From NCBI RefSeq assembly GCF_030732865.1, contig NZ_JASHKB010000007.1, positions 1 to 64,000 on the forward strand: a DNA stretch of 64,000 nucleotides, written 5' to 3'. Below are positions 38,172-47,291 of the stretch, in pieces. The notes beneath the pieces were generated by a model. The model had not been told where the DNA came from. It saw only the letters and a program-made list of their open reading frames with translations, and did no database searches. Position 1 is the first letter of the stretch. Every line of letters begins with the position of its first letter. The stretch is from Roseitalea sp. MMSF_3546 (GTDB taxonomy: Bacteria > Pseudomonadota > Alphaproteobacteria > Rhizobiales > Rhizobiaceae). A program made the position numbers and the translations under genes.

Positions 38172-39296
38172 TCACCCTCCCCGTTCGGCGAAGACGAAGC
38201 GGTCGGCGCCATAGGCCGCGCGGCGCGTGACGGCGAAACCGGCCGGCAGGGACGCGGCGGTCAGCGGCGCCCGCACGCCGCCCTGTCCGACCGCGACATC
38301 GCTGTCGAATAGGGCGATGCGGTCGACAAGGCCCTCGGCGAGGAACGCCGACGCAATGGCCGCGCCGCCCTCGACAAGCAAGCTGGCAACGCCGATGGCC
38401 GCCAGGTCCTCGGTCAGTTCGGGCAGCGCGAGGCGCCCGTCATGAGCCTCCGAAGCGATGATCCGCACGCCCCTTGCCGCCAGCGCGCGGGCGCGCTCGG
38501 ACAGCGGCGCGCAGGTCGCCACATGCACCGGCGCGCGGGCGGCGGTCTCGACCAGTTGCGAGGACAATGGCAGGCGCGCATCGGTGTCCACGACGATACG
38601 GCGTGGCGTGCGGTCTTCCATGCCCGGCAGCCGGCAGGTCAGTTCCGGATCGTCCTCGAGCGCGGTGCCGATGCCGATGAGGACCGCATCGTGCTCGGCG
38701 CGCAGGACATGGCTCTGGGCGCGGGCGACCGCGCCGGTGATCGGCACCTGGCCGGCGCCCGGACGGCCGATCATGCCATCGGCGGAAACGGCAAGCTTGA
38801 GAGTCACTTGCGCGCGCTTGTTGAAAGATCGAATCAGATAGCCGCCCAAAACCGCCCGGGCCCGGTCCGGCGCACAATCGGCCAGAACCTCGATCCCGGC
38901 CTTGCGCAGCATGGCATAACCGCGGCCAGAAACGCGCGGATCGGGATCGGAGACGGCGGCGACGACACGCGCCACGCCCGCCGCGATCAGCGCTTCGGCG
39001 CAGGGCGGCGTGCGGCCATGATGGGCGCACGGCTCGAGGGTGACATAGGCGGTGGCGCCGCGCGCGGCCTCGCCGGCCTGCTTGAGCGCGATCGGCTCGG
39101 CATGGGGGCGGCCGCCCGGCGCGGTCACGCCGCGGCCGACGATCACCGGTCCCTGGCCATCGTCGCGCACGATGAGCGTTGCCACGGACGGGTTGGTGCC
39201 GGTGCGGCCGAGATGGCGCCGGCCATAGCGCAGCGCCGCGCCCATAAAGCGGCGGTCGACCTCGGACAGGGCCGTACCTGCCTCACCGGGCGGCAT
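38172..39296 (-). CDS. ribD: Bifunctional riboflavin deaminase/reductase RibD
   Basis: The 374-residue protein has an N-terminal deaminase with zinc site (GRPHAEP and [17 protein letters not shown]) and a C-terminal reductase domain ([57 protein letters not shown]). It does steps two and three of riboflavin synthesis. ATG 39296 is chosen; it overlaps the end of nrdR by 14 bp. An extension beyond it is unlike the family. Confidence 0.94.
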   Translation of the reverse strand: MPPGEAGTALSEVDRRFMGAALRYGRRHLGRTGTNPSVATLIVRDDGQGPVIVGRGVTAPGGRPHAEPIALKQAGEAARGATAYVTLEPCAHHGRTPPCAEALIAAGVARVVAAVSDPDPRVSGRGYAMLRKAGIEVLADCAPDRARAVLGGYLIRSFNKRAQVTLKLAVSADGMIGRPGAGQVPITGAVARAQSHVLRAEHDAVLIGIGTALEDDPELTCRLPGMEDRTPRRIVVDTDARLPLSSQLVETAARAPVHVATCAPLSERARALAARGVRIIASEAHDGRLALPELTEDLAAIGVASLLVEGGAAIASAFLAEGLVDRIALFDSDVAVGQGGVRAPLTAASLPAGFAVTRRAAYGADRFVFAERGG

Positions 39297-39777
39297 CGGC
39301 CGCCCCGTCGCGCTCCTGGTCATCGATCCGCTCGCCGATCTGTCCGAGCAGATCCTTGAAGTCCTGCGGGTTGCGGAAATCCTTGTAGACCGAGGCAAAG
39401 CGCACGAAGGCGACCTCGTCCATGCGCTTGAGCGCTTCCATGACGAGCGTGCCGATCTCGTCGGCGGGGATTTCCTGCTCGCCCGAGCTCTCGAGCTGGC
39501 GGACGATGGCCGAGACGGCCTTTTCGACCCGCTCGGGCTCGACGGGCCGCTTGCGCAGCGCGACCTCGAAGGAACGGGCGAGCTTGTCGCGGTCGAAGGG
39601 CACCTTGCGGCCGTTCTTCTTGACGACGACCAGTTCGCGCAGCTGCACCCGCTCGAAGGTGGTGAACCGGCCGCCGCAGTCCGGGCAGACCCGGCGGCGG
39701 CGGATGACGGTCCCCTCCTCGGCGGGGCGGCTGTCTTTGACCTGCGTGTTCTCGGTGTGACAGAACGGACAGCGCAA
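39283..39777 (-). CDS. nrdR: Ribonucleotide reductase repressor NrdR
   Basis: The 164-residue protein has an N-terminal zinc ribbon ([18 protein letters not shown] … [15 protein letters not shown]) and an ATP-cone domain ([30 protein letters not shown]). It senses ATP/dATP and represses nrd operons. It follows glyA after a 10-bp gap and overlaps ribD, a standard rhizobial arrangement. Confidence 0.96.
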   Translation of the reverse strand: MRCPFCHTENTQVKDSRPAEEGTVIRRRRVCPDCGGRFTTFERVQLRELVVVKKNGRKVPFDRDKLARSFEVALRKRPVEPERVEKAVSAIVRQLESSGEQEIPADEIGTLVMEALKRMDEVAFVRFASVYKDFRNPQDFKDLLGQIGERIDDQERDGAADAAR

Positions 39778-39787
39778 GCGCGTTCCC

Positions 39788-41104
39788 TCAGTCCAGATGC
39801 GGATAGATGGGGAAGCGGTTCGTCAGCGCGATCACGTCCTCGCGAACCGCCGCCTCGACCTGCGAGGTGTCGCCATCCTCGCCGGACTGGGCGAGCACGT
39901 CGATCACCTTGACGATCATCCGGCCGACCTCACGAAACTCGGCGGGGCCGAAGCCGCGGGTGGTCGCCGCCGGCGTGCCCAGGCGGATGCCCGAGGTCAC
40001 GGCCGGCTTTTCCGGGTCGTCGGGAACGCCGTTCTTGTTGCAGGTGATGAAGGCGCGGCCGAGCGCGGCCTCGGCGGCCTTGCCGGTAACGCCCTTGGGC
40101 CGCAGGTCGACCAGCATCAGGTGCGTGTCGGTGCCGCCCGAGACGATCTGCATGCCGCCCTCGACGATGGTCTGGGCGAGCACCTTGGCGTTGTCCGCCA
40201 CCGCGCGCATGTAGCCGGCGAATTCGGGGTCCAGCGCCTCGCCGAAGGCGACAGCCTTGGCGGCGATCACATGCATGAGCGGGCCGCCCTGAAGACCGGG
40301 AAACACCGCCGAGTTGATCTTCTTGGCGATCGTCTCGTCATCGGTGAGCACCATGCCGCCGCGCGGGCCGCGCAGCGTCTTGTGCGTGGTCGTGGTGACC
40401 ACATGGGCGTGCGGGAACGGGCTGGGATGAACGCCGGCGGCGACCAGACCGGCGAAATGGGCCATGTCGACCCACAAATGCGCGCCGACCTTGTCGGCAA
40501 TGGCGCGAAACCGGGCGAAGTCGATGATGCGCGAATAGGCCGAGCCGCCGGCGATGATCAGGCGCGGCTTGTGCTCGACGGCGAGCGCTTGGACCTGGTC
40601 GTAATCGATCAGGCCGGTGTCGAGGTCGAGCCCGTACTGGACCGCGTTGAACCATTTGCCCGACATGTTCGGCCGGGCGCCGTGCGTCAGGTGGCCGCCG
40701 GCATCGAGGCTCATGCCCAGGATCGTGTCGCCCGGCGCGGCGAGCGCCAGCATCACAGCCTGGTTGGCCTGGCTGCCCGAATTGGGCTGGACATTGGCGA
40801 AGCCGCAGCCGAACAGCCGGGTGGCGCGCTCGATGGCCAGGTTCTCGGCAATGTCGACATACTGGCAGCCGCCATAATAGCGTCGGCCCGGATAGCCCTC
40901 GGCGTATTTGTTGGTCATCACCGAGCCCTGCGCCTCGAGCACGGCGCGGCTGACGATGTTCTCCGAGGCGATCAGTTCGATCTCGTGGCGCTGGCGCGTC
41001 AGTTCCTTGTCGATGGCGCCGGCGATCTCCGGATCGCGCCCGGCCAGGTCCTGGCCGAAAAAGGCGTCGGAGAATTGCGAATCGGCAGCGCTGACATGCG
41101 ACAT
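39788..41104 (-). CDS. glyA: Serine hydroxymethyltransferase
   Basis: The 438-residue PLP enzyme interconverts serine and glycine with tetrahydrofolate. Seen are [22 protein letters not shown], the [14 protein letters not shown] segment and the PLP-Lys motif [21 protein letters not shown] precedes the ATG at 41104. It heads the glyA-nrdR-ribDEH-nusB group. A GC hairpin (41216-41239) separates it from the L,D-transpeptidase gene upstream. Confidence 0.97.
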   Translation of the reverse strand: MSHVSAADSQFSDAFFGQDLAGRDPEIAGAIDKELTRQRHEIELIASENIVSRAVLEAQGSVMTNKYAEGYPGRRYYGGCQYVDIAENLAIERATRLFGCGFANVQPNSGSQANQAVMLALAAPGDTILGMSLDAGGHLTHGARPNMSGKWFNAVQYGLDLDTGLIDYDQVQALAVEHKPRLIIAGGSAYSRIIDFARFRAIADKVGAHLWVDMAHFAGLVAAGVHPSPFPHAHVVTTTTHKTLRGPRGGMVLTDDETIAKKINSAVFPGLQGGPLMHVIAAKAVAFGEALDPEFAGYMRAVADNAKVLAQTIVEGGMQIVSGGTDTHLMLVDLRPKGVTGKAAEAALGRAFITCNKNGVPDDPEKPAVTSGIRLGTPAATTRGFGPAEFREVGRMIVKVIDVLAQSGEDGDTSQVEAAVREDVIALTNRFPIYPHLD

Positions 41105-41215
41105 GAGAGCAGTCCTTTCGTTGGATGCAGGGACAGGCGGGCGCGCCTTAACACGATGCCGCGCCGCTGTCATGCCTGGCACGGGGCCGGGTTCGCCCGC
41201 GATCGTGTGACCGAT

Positions 41216-41239
41216 CGCCCCGCCGACGCCGGCGGGGCG
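41216..41239 (-). terminator. Hairpin after the L,D-transpeptidase gene (no T tract)
   Basis: A 9-bp perfect stem (CGCCCCGCC/GGCGGGGCG) with a 6-base loop lies 10-33 bp beyond the stop of the L,D-transpeptidase gene. It lacks a T run, so it may be only a weak or protein-assisted terminator, or an mRNA-stabilising hairpin. Confidence 0.4.
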
Positions 41240-41248
41240 CCGAAGACC

Positions 41249-42520
41249 CTACAGCGTGGTCGAGGAAAGCTGCAATTCGTCCACGCCGTCGCGATTGTAG
41301 ATGTCGTCGCGGAAATGGACGACGCGGTCATCGGTCGACCAGGCGGAGATGTAGACGAAATAGACCGGCACCTTCACCTCGACCGGGATCTCGGTGTTCA
41401 CGCCAGAGGCGACAACCTGCTCGATGCGGTTGCGGTCCCAGCCCGGCGTCGATTCGAGCAGCCAGATCGTCAGTTCGCGAATGTTGTGCACGCGCACGCA
41501 GCCCGACGATTCAAAGCGCAGGAACTGGCCGAACAGGCTCTGCTGCGGCGTGTCGTGCATGTAGACCGCATGCGGGTTCTGGAAATTGATCTTGGTCGAG
41601 GACATGGCGTTGATCTTGCCCGGATCCTGGCGGAAGCGCAGCGCCAGCGCCTCGTCGGTCGACCAGTCGACCAATTCGGGCGGCACCTCGTTGCCGCCCT
41701 GATCGAAAAGGCGGATCTTGTTGCGCGTCAGGTAGGTGGGATCCTCGCGCATGAGCGGGATGATGTCCTTGCGGATGATCGATTTGGGCGCGGTCCAGTA
41801 GGGGTTGAGAATGACCTCGTGGATCTGCGAGGACAGGATCGGCGTCTGCCGGTCGATCTTGCCGACGATGGCCTTGTGGCGCAGCGCGACGCGGTCCGTC
41901 TCCACCGCCTCGACCTCGGCGGCGGGAATGTTGACCATCACATAGCGGTCGCCCAGATAGCCCGACATGGAGCGCAGCCGCACCAGATTGGTCTCAAGCT
42001 GGCCAAGGCGCACCGGCGCCGACACGTTGAGCGCGGCCAGCGTGTAGTTGCCGACGATGCCGTCGGCGGTCATGCCGTGGCGCACCTGGAAGCGCTTGAC
42101 GGCGCCGTCGAGGAAGGTGTCGAAGGTGGCGCTGTCGCCGGCATTGCGCGGCAGGTCACCGGAGACGATCAGGCGCCGGCGCAATTGGCGCACCGCTTCG
42201 TCCTGCACGCCCACGCGCAGCGCCTGGGTCGCGTTGACCCTGGGCCAGCCGCCCTGGGCGACGATCATGCGGTAGTCGAATATGGACTGCTCGACATAGC
42301 CGGACGTCAGCGGCGACAGGATCGGCACCCGGCTCATGACCTCGGTCGTGCGGGCGCCGGCCGCGTCGAACTGGTCGTCCCAGTTGCCGCGCCGGGGAGA
42401 TTGCAGAATCTCGTTGATCGTGGTCTGTGCCGCCGCAGCGCCGCCGGCGGCGGCAATGGCGCCGGCGGCGCCGACGCTCGTGAGAAATGCCCGACGTGTT
42501 CTTCTTGCAAATCCGTTCAT
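41249..42520 (-). CDS. ldtP: L,D-transpeptidase (YcbB-like, LdtP-type)
   Basis: The 423-residue enzyme has an N-terminal Tat-type signal (TRRAFLT followed by a hydrophobic Ala-rich stretch), a scaffold region, a peptidoglycan-binding segment (FLDGAVKRFQVRHGMTADGIVGNYTLAALN) and a C-terminal YkuD domain. The catalytic site is HDTPQQSLF and SSGCVRVHN. It makes 3-3 crosslinks or anchors proteins in peptidoglycan. It is divergent from a DUF1295 gene and close to an LdtR-like regulator, known to control LdtP in rhizobia and Liberibacter. A matching candidate operator lies at 42588-42606. Confidence 0.92.
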   Translation of the reverse strand: MNGFARRTRRAFLTSVGAAGAIAAAGGAAAAQTTINEILQSPRRGNWDDQFDAAGARTTEVMSRVPILSPLTSGYVEQSIFDYRMIVAQGGWPRVNATQALRVGVQDEAVRQLRRRLIVSGDLPRNAGDSATFDTFLDGAVKRFQVRHGMTADGIVGNYTLAALNVSAPVRLGQLETNLVRLRSMSGYLGDRYVMVNIPAAEVEAVETDRVALRHKAIVGKIDRQTPILSSQIHEVILNPYWTAPKSIIRKDIIPLMREDPTYLTRNKIRLFDQGGNEVPPELVDWSTDEALALRFRQDPGKINAMSSTKINFQNPHAVYMHDTPQQSLFGQFLRFESSGCVRVHNIRELTIWLLESTPGWDRNRIEQVVASGVNTEIPVEVKVPVYFVYISAWSTDDRVVHFRDDIYNRDGVDELQLSSTTL

Positions 42521-42587
42521 GGTCTGCCCGCGTAATCCCTCTTGTCGCCCCAGGATCGGCGACGCCGATATCGCTTTAGCGCCGCTT

Positions 42588-42606
42588 CGTTAACAGACAG
42601 GTAACC
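42588..42606. promoter_or_regulatory. Candidate LdtR operator, site 1
   Basis: CGTTAACAGACAGGTAACC lies between the divergent L,D-transpeptidase and DUF1295 genes. It shares CGTTAACANNCAGNTA with the site at 44130-44148 upstream of the LdtR-like gene (13 of 16 positions). Its GTTA…TAAC ends are mirror images, as a dimeric MarR protein would need. Assignment is by inference. Confidence 0.5.
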
Positions 42607-42645
42607 ATGTTGGAAATGGCATCCTGTCAACAGAAAGGTTTCGGC

Positions 42646-43452
42646 ATGGATGCCTCACTGACGATGACGTTGGCCATCACCTGCGTGGCTTTCATAGCAA
42701 TATGGCTGATTAATGTCATGATCGAGGATGCGGGCATCGTCGACTATTACTGGGGACCGGGCTTTTCGGCCATCGCGCTGGTGCATGTGTGGTATCACGG
42801 CGTTGCGAGCCCGCTGCAGTGGGTGCTGCTGGCCGCGCTCATCGTCTGGTCGGTGCGGCTGGCGGCGCAGCTCATCGCGCGGCACCAGGCGGCCGATGGC
42901 GAGGACCCGCGCTACCGGGCGATGCGCGAGGCCGGCGGCCCGCCCTTCCGGTGGGCGAGCCTTTACAAGATCTTCCTGTTGCAGGCCGTGCTGCTGTGGC
43001 TGATCGCCGCGCCGGTTCATCTGGCTTTCGCCGGCGATGTTGCGGGCGAACCCTCGGTCGTCGCGTTCTGGCTGGGCATGGCGGTGTTCGCGGCGGGCTT
43101 TGGCCTTGAATGGGCGGCCGACCGGCAACTGGCGGCCGCCAAGCGGCGTGCGGCCGGCGCGCATGCGCTGGTCACAAGCGGGCTGTGGGGCCTGAGCCGG
43201 CATCCGAACTATCTCGGCGAGATGGTGCTGTGGTGGGGACTGGCGCTGAGCGCCTGGGCGATCTCGGGCAGCGCGATCGTGTTCGCCGGGCCGGTGCTGT
43301 TGTGCGCGGTGATGGCCGGCGTCACGCTGCCGCTGACCGAACAGCACATGGTTCGCACGCGTCCGGGCTATGCGGCCTATGCCGCACGCGTGCCGGCGCT
43401 GATCGGCCTGCCGCGACGGGCCGGCCGTCGCGGCGACCAGCCGGCCGAATAG
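42646..43452 (+). CDS. DUF1295 (steroid reductase-like) membrane protein
   Basis: The 268-residue protein has about six or seven helices and the DUF1295 signature (PRYRAMREAGGPPFRWASLYKIFLLQAVLLWL, DRQLAAAKRR and SGLWGLSRHPNYLGEMVLWWGLALSAWA, like isoprenylcysteine methyltransferase/5-alpha-reductase C-termini). Its reaction is unknown. ATG 42646 is preferred over 42607 because AAAGG lies at the right distance. It is divergent from the L,D-transpeptidase gene and shares the candidate operator. Confidence 0.88.
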   Translation: MDASLTMTLAITCVAFIAIWLINVMIEDAGIVDYYWGPGFSAIALVHVWYHGVASPLQWVLLAALIVWSVRLAAQLIARHQAADGEDPRYRAMREAGGPPFRWASLYKIFLLQAVLLWLIAAPVHLAFAGDVAGEPSVVAFWLGMAVFAAGFGLEWAADRQLAAAKRRAAGAHALVTSGLWGLSRHPNYLGEMVLWWGLALSAWAISGSAIVFAGPVLLCAVMAGVTLPLTEQHMVRTRPGYAAYAARVPALIGLPRRAGRRGDQPAE

Positions 43453-43528
43453 GCGCGTGCGGCGAAAGGACGAAACGATGCAGACGCCGGCAAGAGGAAC
43501 CGGCGCCTGCAGTCTACCCGGCTGGAGA

Positions 43529-44041
43529 TCAGAGCCGGTAGAGGATGGTGTCGTTCCAGAAGCGGTCGAGCCGCTGCATCGCCCGGTTCATCGTCTTGAA
43601 CTCGTCGACATCGATACCGCCGACCGCCTCGATCGAGGCGATGTGGCGCTCGTAGAGCCGCTCGACCGTCTCAGCGACCTCGCGGCCCTTCTCGGTCAGG
43701 CTGATGCGGACGGCGCGCCGGTCCGAGCTCGACTTCTTGTGGTGGATGAACCCGTCCTGGGCGAGCTTCTTGACGTTGTAGGACACGTTCGAGCCAAGGT
43801 AATAGCCGCGCGAGCGCAACTCGCCCGCCGTCAGTTCGCTGTCGCCGATATTGAAAAGCAGGATCGCCTGCACCGCGTTGATGTCGTCGCGTCCGGACCG
43901 GTCGAACTCGTCCTTGACCACATCCTGAAGGCGCCGGTGCAGCCGTTCCACGAGCTGCAACGCCTCCAGATAAAGCCGCCGCAGCGATTGCGCGTCCGAG
44001 GGCGCTCGCGGTTCGCCCACGAGACCAGACTGGTTGATCAT
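43529..44041 (-). CDS. ldtR: MarR-family regulator (LdtR-like)
   Basis: The 170-residue winged-helix protein has the MarR recognition helix and wing (TAGELRSRGYYLGSNVSYNVKKLAQDGFIHHKKSSSDRRAVRISLTEKG). Its end, RFWNDTILYRL, and the nearby L,D-transpeptidase gene match LdtR, the MarR regulator of ldtP and osmotic-stress tolerance described in Liberibacter asiaticus and Sinorhizobium meliloti. A 19-bp site matching the ldtP-side site lies 89 bp upstream of its start, suggesting autoregulation. Confidence 0.9.
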   Translation of the reverse strand: MINQSGLVGEPRAPSDAQSLRRLYLEALQLVERLHRRLQDVVKDEFDRSGRDDINAVQAILLFNIGDSELTAGELRSRGYYLGSNVSYNVKKLAQDGFIHHKKSSSDRRAVRISLTEKGREVAETVERLYERHIASIEAVGGIDVDEFKTMNRAMQRLDRFWNDTILYRL

Positions 44042-44129
44042 TTGTGCCTCACATGTTTTGTCGGCGGTGTTGCCCCGCCTTGTGAGGCCGACCCTAGGAA
44101 ATGCGCATAAAATTCGATTTAAACGCCTG

Positions 44130-44148
44130 CGTTAACAAGCAGTTACGC
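44130..44148. promoter_or_regulatory. Candidate LdtR operator, site 2
   Basis: CGTTAACAAGCAGTTACGC lies upstream of the LdtR-like gene. It has the same CGTTAACANNCAGNTA core as site 1 (42588-42606) and a GCGT…ACGC mirror. It could let LdtR regulate its own gene. Confidence 0.5.
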
Positions 44149-44194
44149 GGGCCCCAATCGTTCGGGTGGTCAATGGCCGGTTAAGCGGCGCGGT

Positions 44195-44629
44195 TCAATC
44201 CTCGCTTGCCGCGCCCGCCCGGTAGCGCGCCACCAGCAATGCCCCGCCAAGCAGCAACAGCACCAGCAACGCAATCGCATTGACGCCGGCGACCCAGGGC
44301 CTTGGCGGAAACTGTTCGACCCAGATGCCATAGGCGGCGATCTCGGCGACCAGGCCCATCACCCAGATGACGACGCCCCAGCGCGCCACCAGCCACAGGC
44401 CGAGCGCGGCGGCGGGCATGAGCACGGCCAGGGTGGCAAAGAGCACGCGGCCATGCGGCGACAGCCGGTCGAAACGCAGGTCCGGCTCACCGTAGATGCC
44501 GGTCAGCTGGGCCCAGTACAGAAGCGCCGAACCCAGCGCGACGATCGCCATGACGCGCAGGAAGGCCGACCATCCCTGTTCGAACGCGCCCTTTTGCGGC
44601 GGAAGGGTATCGTGTTCCACTGTGACCAT
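44195..44629 (-). CDS. DUF6163 membrane protein
   Basis: The 144-residue protein has four predicted membrane helices (FLRVMAIVALGSALLYWAQ, VLFATLAVLMPAAALGLWLVA, VVIWVMGLVAEIAAYGIWV, VNAIALLVLLLLGGALLVA). This matches DUF6163, found beside hemB and ldtR in rhizobia. Function unknown. It is divergent from hemB. Confidence 0.85.
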   Translation of the reverse strand: MVTVEHDTLPPQKGAFEQGWSAFLRVMAIVALGSALLYWAQLTGIYGEPDLRFDRLSPHGRVLFATLAVLMPAAALGLWLVARWGVVIWVMGLVAEIAAYGIWVEQFPPRPWVAGVNAIALLVLLLLGGALLVARYRAGAASED

Positions 44630-44759
44630 CGCAATGCCCGGCGGTTCGGTGCCCTGTTCACAGGTGCCCTTGCGTCGGTCTATCGGACGGCTTTGCGAAA
44701 TGCAAAGCGCGGGTGTAGGTCAGGCGCAGAAGCCACGCCGGTCACGACAGGAGCACGCC

Positions 44760-45776
44760 ATGAAAGCCAACACGCCCGCACGCAGCGTCGACGAGATCAC
44801 CGGCGGGCGGCGCCTGAGGCGCATGCGCAAGGCCGACTGGTCGCGCCGGCTGGTGCGCGAGAACCGGCTGAGCGTCGACGACCTGATCTGGCCGATCTTC
44901 ATCATGGAAGGCGTTGAGCGGGCCGAGCCGATCGCGGCGATGCCGGGCGTTGCGCGGCTGACATGCGACCGCGCCGTGGAGGCGGCCCGGCAAGCCCATG
45001 CGCTGGGGATTCCGGCGATCGCCACCTTCGCCTATATCGACGGCGCGAAGAAGGACGAAGCGGGCTCGCACATTCTCGACCCCGACAACATCGTCAACAC
45101 CGTGACCGCGGCGATCAAGGAGGCCGTGCCGGACATCGGCGTCATCACCGACGTGGCGCTCGACCCGTTCACCAGCCACGGCCATGACGGGGTGCTGCGC
45201 GACGGCGTCATCGTCAATGATGAGACCGTGGACATCATCGCGCGCGCGGCGGTCGCGCAGGCCGAGGCGGGCGCCGACATCATCGCGCCCTCGGACATGA
45301 TGGACGGGCGCGTGGGCGCCATCCGCGACGCGCTCGACGGGGCGGGCTTCCAGGACGTGGCGATCATGTCGTACGCGACCAAGTTCGCCTCGGCCTGCTA
45401 CGGCCCCTATCGCGAGGCGGTGGGCACGGCCGGCCTGCTCAAGGGCGACAAGAAGACCTACTACATCGACCCGGCCAATGCGGACGAAGCGCTGCGCGAG
45501 GCCGAACAGGACCTGACCGAGGGCGCCGACATGGTCATGGTCAAGCCCGCCCTGCCCTATCTGGACGTGTGCTGGCGGCTGAAGAGCGAATTGCGCGTGC
45601 CGGTCTTCGCCTACCAGGTCTCGGGCGAGTATGCGATGATCGAGGCGGCGTCCGCCAATGGGTGGATCGACGGCGAACGGGTGATGATGGAAAAGCTGCT
45701 CGCCTTCAAGCGCGCCGGCTGCGACGGGATCCTGACCTATTACGCGCCGCGCGTTGCGCGCATGCTCGCCGGCTGA
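44760..45776 (+). CDS. hemB: Porphobilinogen synthase
   Basis: The 338-residue enzyme joins two 5-aminolevulinates to make porphobilinogen. The active-site lysines lie in MSYATKFAS and MVKPALPYL; the N-terminal arm is RRLRRMRKADWSRRLVRENRLS. The usual Zn Cys triad is replaced by Asp/Thr-type residues near DVALDPFTSHGHDG, the Mg2+-type class. ACAGGAG precedes the ATG. It is followed by the RDD gene. Confidence 0.95.
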   Translation: MKANTPARSVDEITGGRRLRRMRKADWSRRLVRENRLSVDDLIWPIFIMEGVERAEPIAAMPGVARLTCDRAVEAARQAHALGIPAIATFAYIDGAKKDEAGSHILDPDNIVNTVTAAIKEAVPDIGVITDVALDPFTSHGHDGVLRDGVIVNDETVDIIARAAVAQAEAGADIIAPSDMMDGRVGAIRDALDGAGFQDVAIMSYATKFASACYGPYREAVGTAGLLKGDKKTYYIDPANADEALREAEQDLTEGADMVMVKPALPYLDVCWRLKSELRVPVFAYQVSGEYAMIEAASANGWIDGERVMMEKLLAFKRAGCDGILTYYAPRVARMLAG

Positions 45777-45855
45777 GCACGCAGGGCTGCCCGCGGCGCC
45801 CCCGCGTTGCCTCGCTTGGCTTGAATTTGCCGGCGCGCCCGACCATTTCGGGGCC

Positions 45856-46341
45856 ATGAGCGAAGCAATGACCCACGCGCATATCCCGACCGACCGGTTC
45901 GACGACTGGCGCCTGTTCGCCGGCGTCAGGACGCGGCGAACCATCGCCTTTTGCATCGACTATCTGCTCGTCTTCGGCCTCGTTGTCGTGGCGGTGCCGA
46001 TCGTGGCGCTGCTCGGCTTTGCCACGTTCGGGCTTGGCTGGCTGCTTTATGCAATCCTGGTTCCGCTGGTCGCGCTTGCCTATATCGGCTGGACCATGGG
46101 CGGGCCGAACCAGGGCACATGGGGCATGCAGATGATGGATCTGCGGCTGGTGCGCTATGACGGCCAGCCGATCGATGCGATGACGGCGATCGTGCACGCG
46201 GTGCTCTTCTGGGCCGCCAACACGATCCTGACACCGTTCATCGTTCTTGTCGCGCTGTTCACCCGCCACAAGCGGCTGCTTCACGATCTCGCCCTTGGCA
46301 CGGTGGCCGTGCGCTCGCAGCACTATCGCGAAACCGCGTGA
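45856..46341 (+). CDS. RDD-family membrane protein
   Basis: The 161-residue protein has an RDD domain with three to four helices. It starts near [33 protein letters not shown], where the RDD-type motif RR…D ([11 protein letters not shown]) is seen, and ends with [12 protein letters not shown]. Function uncertain; some RDD proteins are proposed as ion antiporters. It follows hemB by 79 bp, a conserved rhizobial neighbour. Confidence 0.87.
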   Translation: MSEAMTHAHIPTDRFDDWRLFAGVRTRRTIAFCIDYLLVFGLVVVAVPIVALLGFATFGLGWLLYAILVPLVALAYIGWTMGGPNQGTWGMQMMDLRLVRYDGQPIDAMTAIVHAVLFWAANTILTPFIVLVALFTRHKRLLHDLALGTVAVRSQHYRETA

Positions 46342-46438
46342 GCGGGCGGCGGTTTTCCGCCTTGACCTTCAAGGCACACATGCCATTGTTTGCCGTCGTG
46401 GTCCAAAGGGAACCCCGGGGCTTGAAACACCACGCGCG

Positions 46439-47221
46439 ATGACCAAGCATTCGACAAAAGCGCCGCAGTTCTTTCTGACCTCGCCTGCGCCCTGCCCCTA
46501 TCTGGACGGCCAATTCGAGCGCAAGGTCTTCACGCATCTGGTCGGCGAAAAGGCCGCCGAGATGAACGAGCTCCTCACCCTGGGCGGGTTTCGGCGCAGT
46601 CAGAACATCGCCTACAGGCCGGCGTGCGAATCGTGCCGCGCCTGCGTTTCGGTGCGCATCCTTGCCGACGAGTTCGAGCCGACCCGCTCGATGCGCCGGG
46701 TGGCCAGGCGCAACAGCGATCTCGTGGGCGCCGAGTACGGCGCCGAGCCGTCGAGCGAACAGTACTCGCTGTTCCGGAAATATCTCGACTCGCGGCACTA
46801 TGGCGGCGGCATGAGCGACATGACGGTGCTCGACTATGCCATGATGGTCGAGGACACCCACGTCAATTCGCGCGTGATCGAATATCGCCGCCGGGGTCCG
46901 GACAGCTTCCTGACCGGTCGCGGCGACGGGCCGCTGGTCGGCGTGGCCTTGTCCGACTACATGGCCGACGGCTATTCGATGGTCTATTCGTTCTTCGACC
47001 CCGAAGAGAGCGGGCGGTCGCTGGGCACCTACATGATCCTCGATCATATCGAGCGGGCCCGCCGTCAGGGCATGGCGCATGTCTATCTGGGCTACTGGGT
47101 CGCCGGCTCGCGCAAGATGGACTACAAGACGCGCTTTCTGCCGCAGCAGCATCTGACCGGCGCCGGCTGGGAACGCTACGAGCCGCCGGACCGAACGCCA
47201 AGGCCGCCGCGACCGCGCTGA
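46439..47221 (+). CDS. bpt: Leucyl/arginyl-tRNA-protein transferase (Bpt/Ate family)
   Basis: The 260-residue protein matches the Ate/Bpt family: [22 protein letters not shown], the [12 protein letters not shown] cysteine region, [38 protein letters not shown] and [15 protein letters not shown]. It transfers Leu (or Arg) from tRNA to N-terminal Asp/Glu, making N-degrons for ClpAP/ClpS. It follows the RDD gene on the same strand. Confidence 0.93.
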   Translation: MTKHSTKAPQFFLTSPAPCPYLDGQFERKVFTHLVGEKAAEMNELLTLGGFRRSQNIAYRPACESCRACVSVRILADEFEPTRSMRRVARRNSDLVGAEYGAEPSSEQYSLFRKYLDSRHYGGGMSDMTVLDYAMMVEDTHVNSRVIEYRRRGPDSFLTGRGDGPLVGVALSDYMADGYSMVYSFFDPEESGRSLGTYMILDHIERARRQGMAHVYLGYWVAGSRKMDYKTRFLPQQHLTGAGWERYEPPDRTPRPPRPR

Positions 47222-47291
47222 GGGCGCGCGCCGACCAGATGTCGCGTGAACCGGCCTTGCGCCGGCCGACCATGCGCCGTAGCGGTCGGTC

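Noticed and set aside
37545-39296. Possible FMN riboswitch for the rib genes
   Set aside because: ribD overlaps nrdR and there is no leader of the required length or conserved core near the rib genes.
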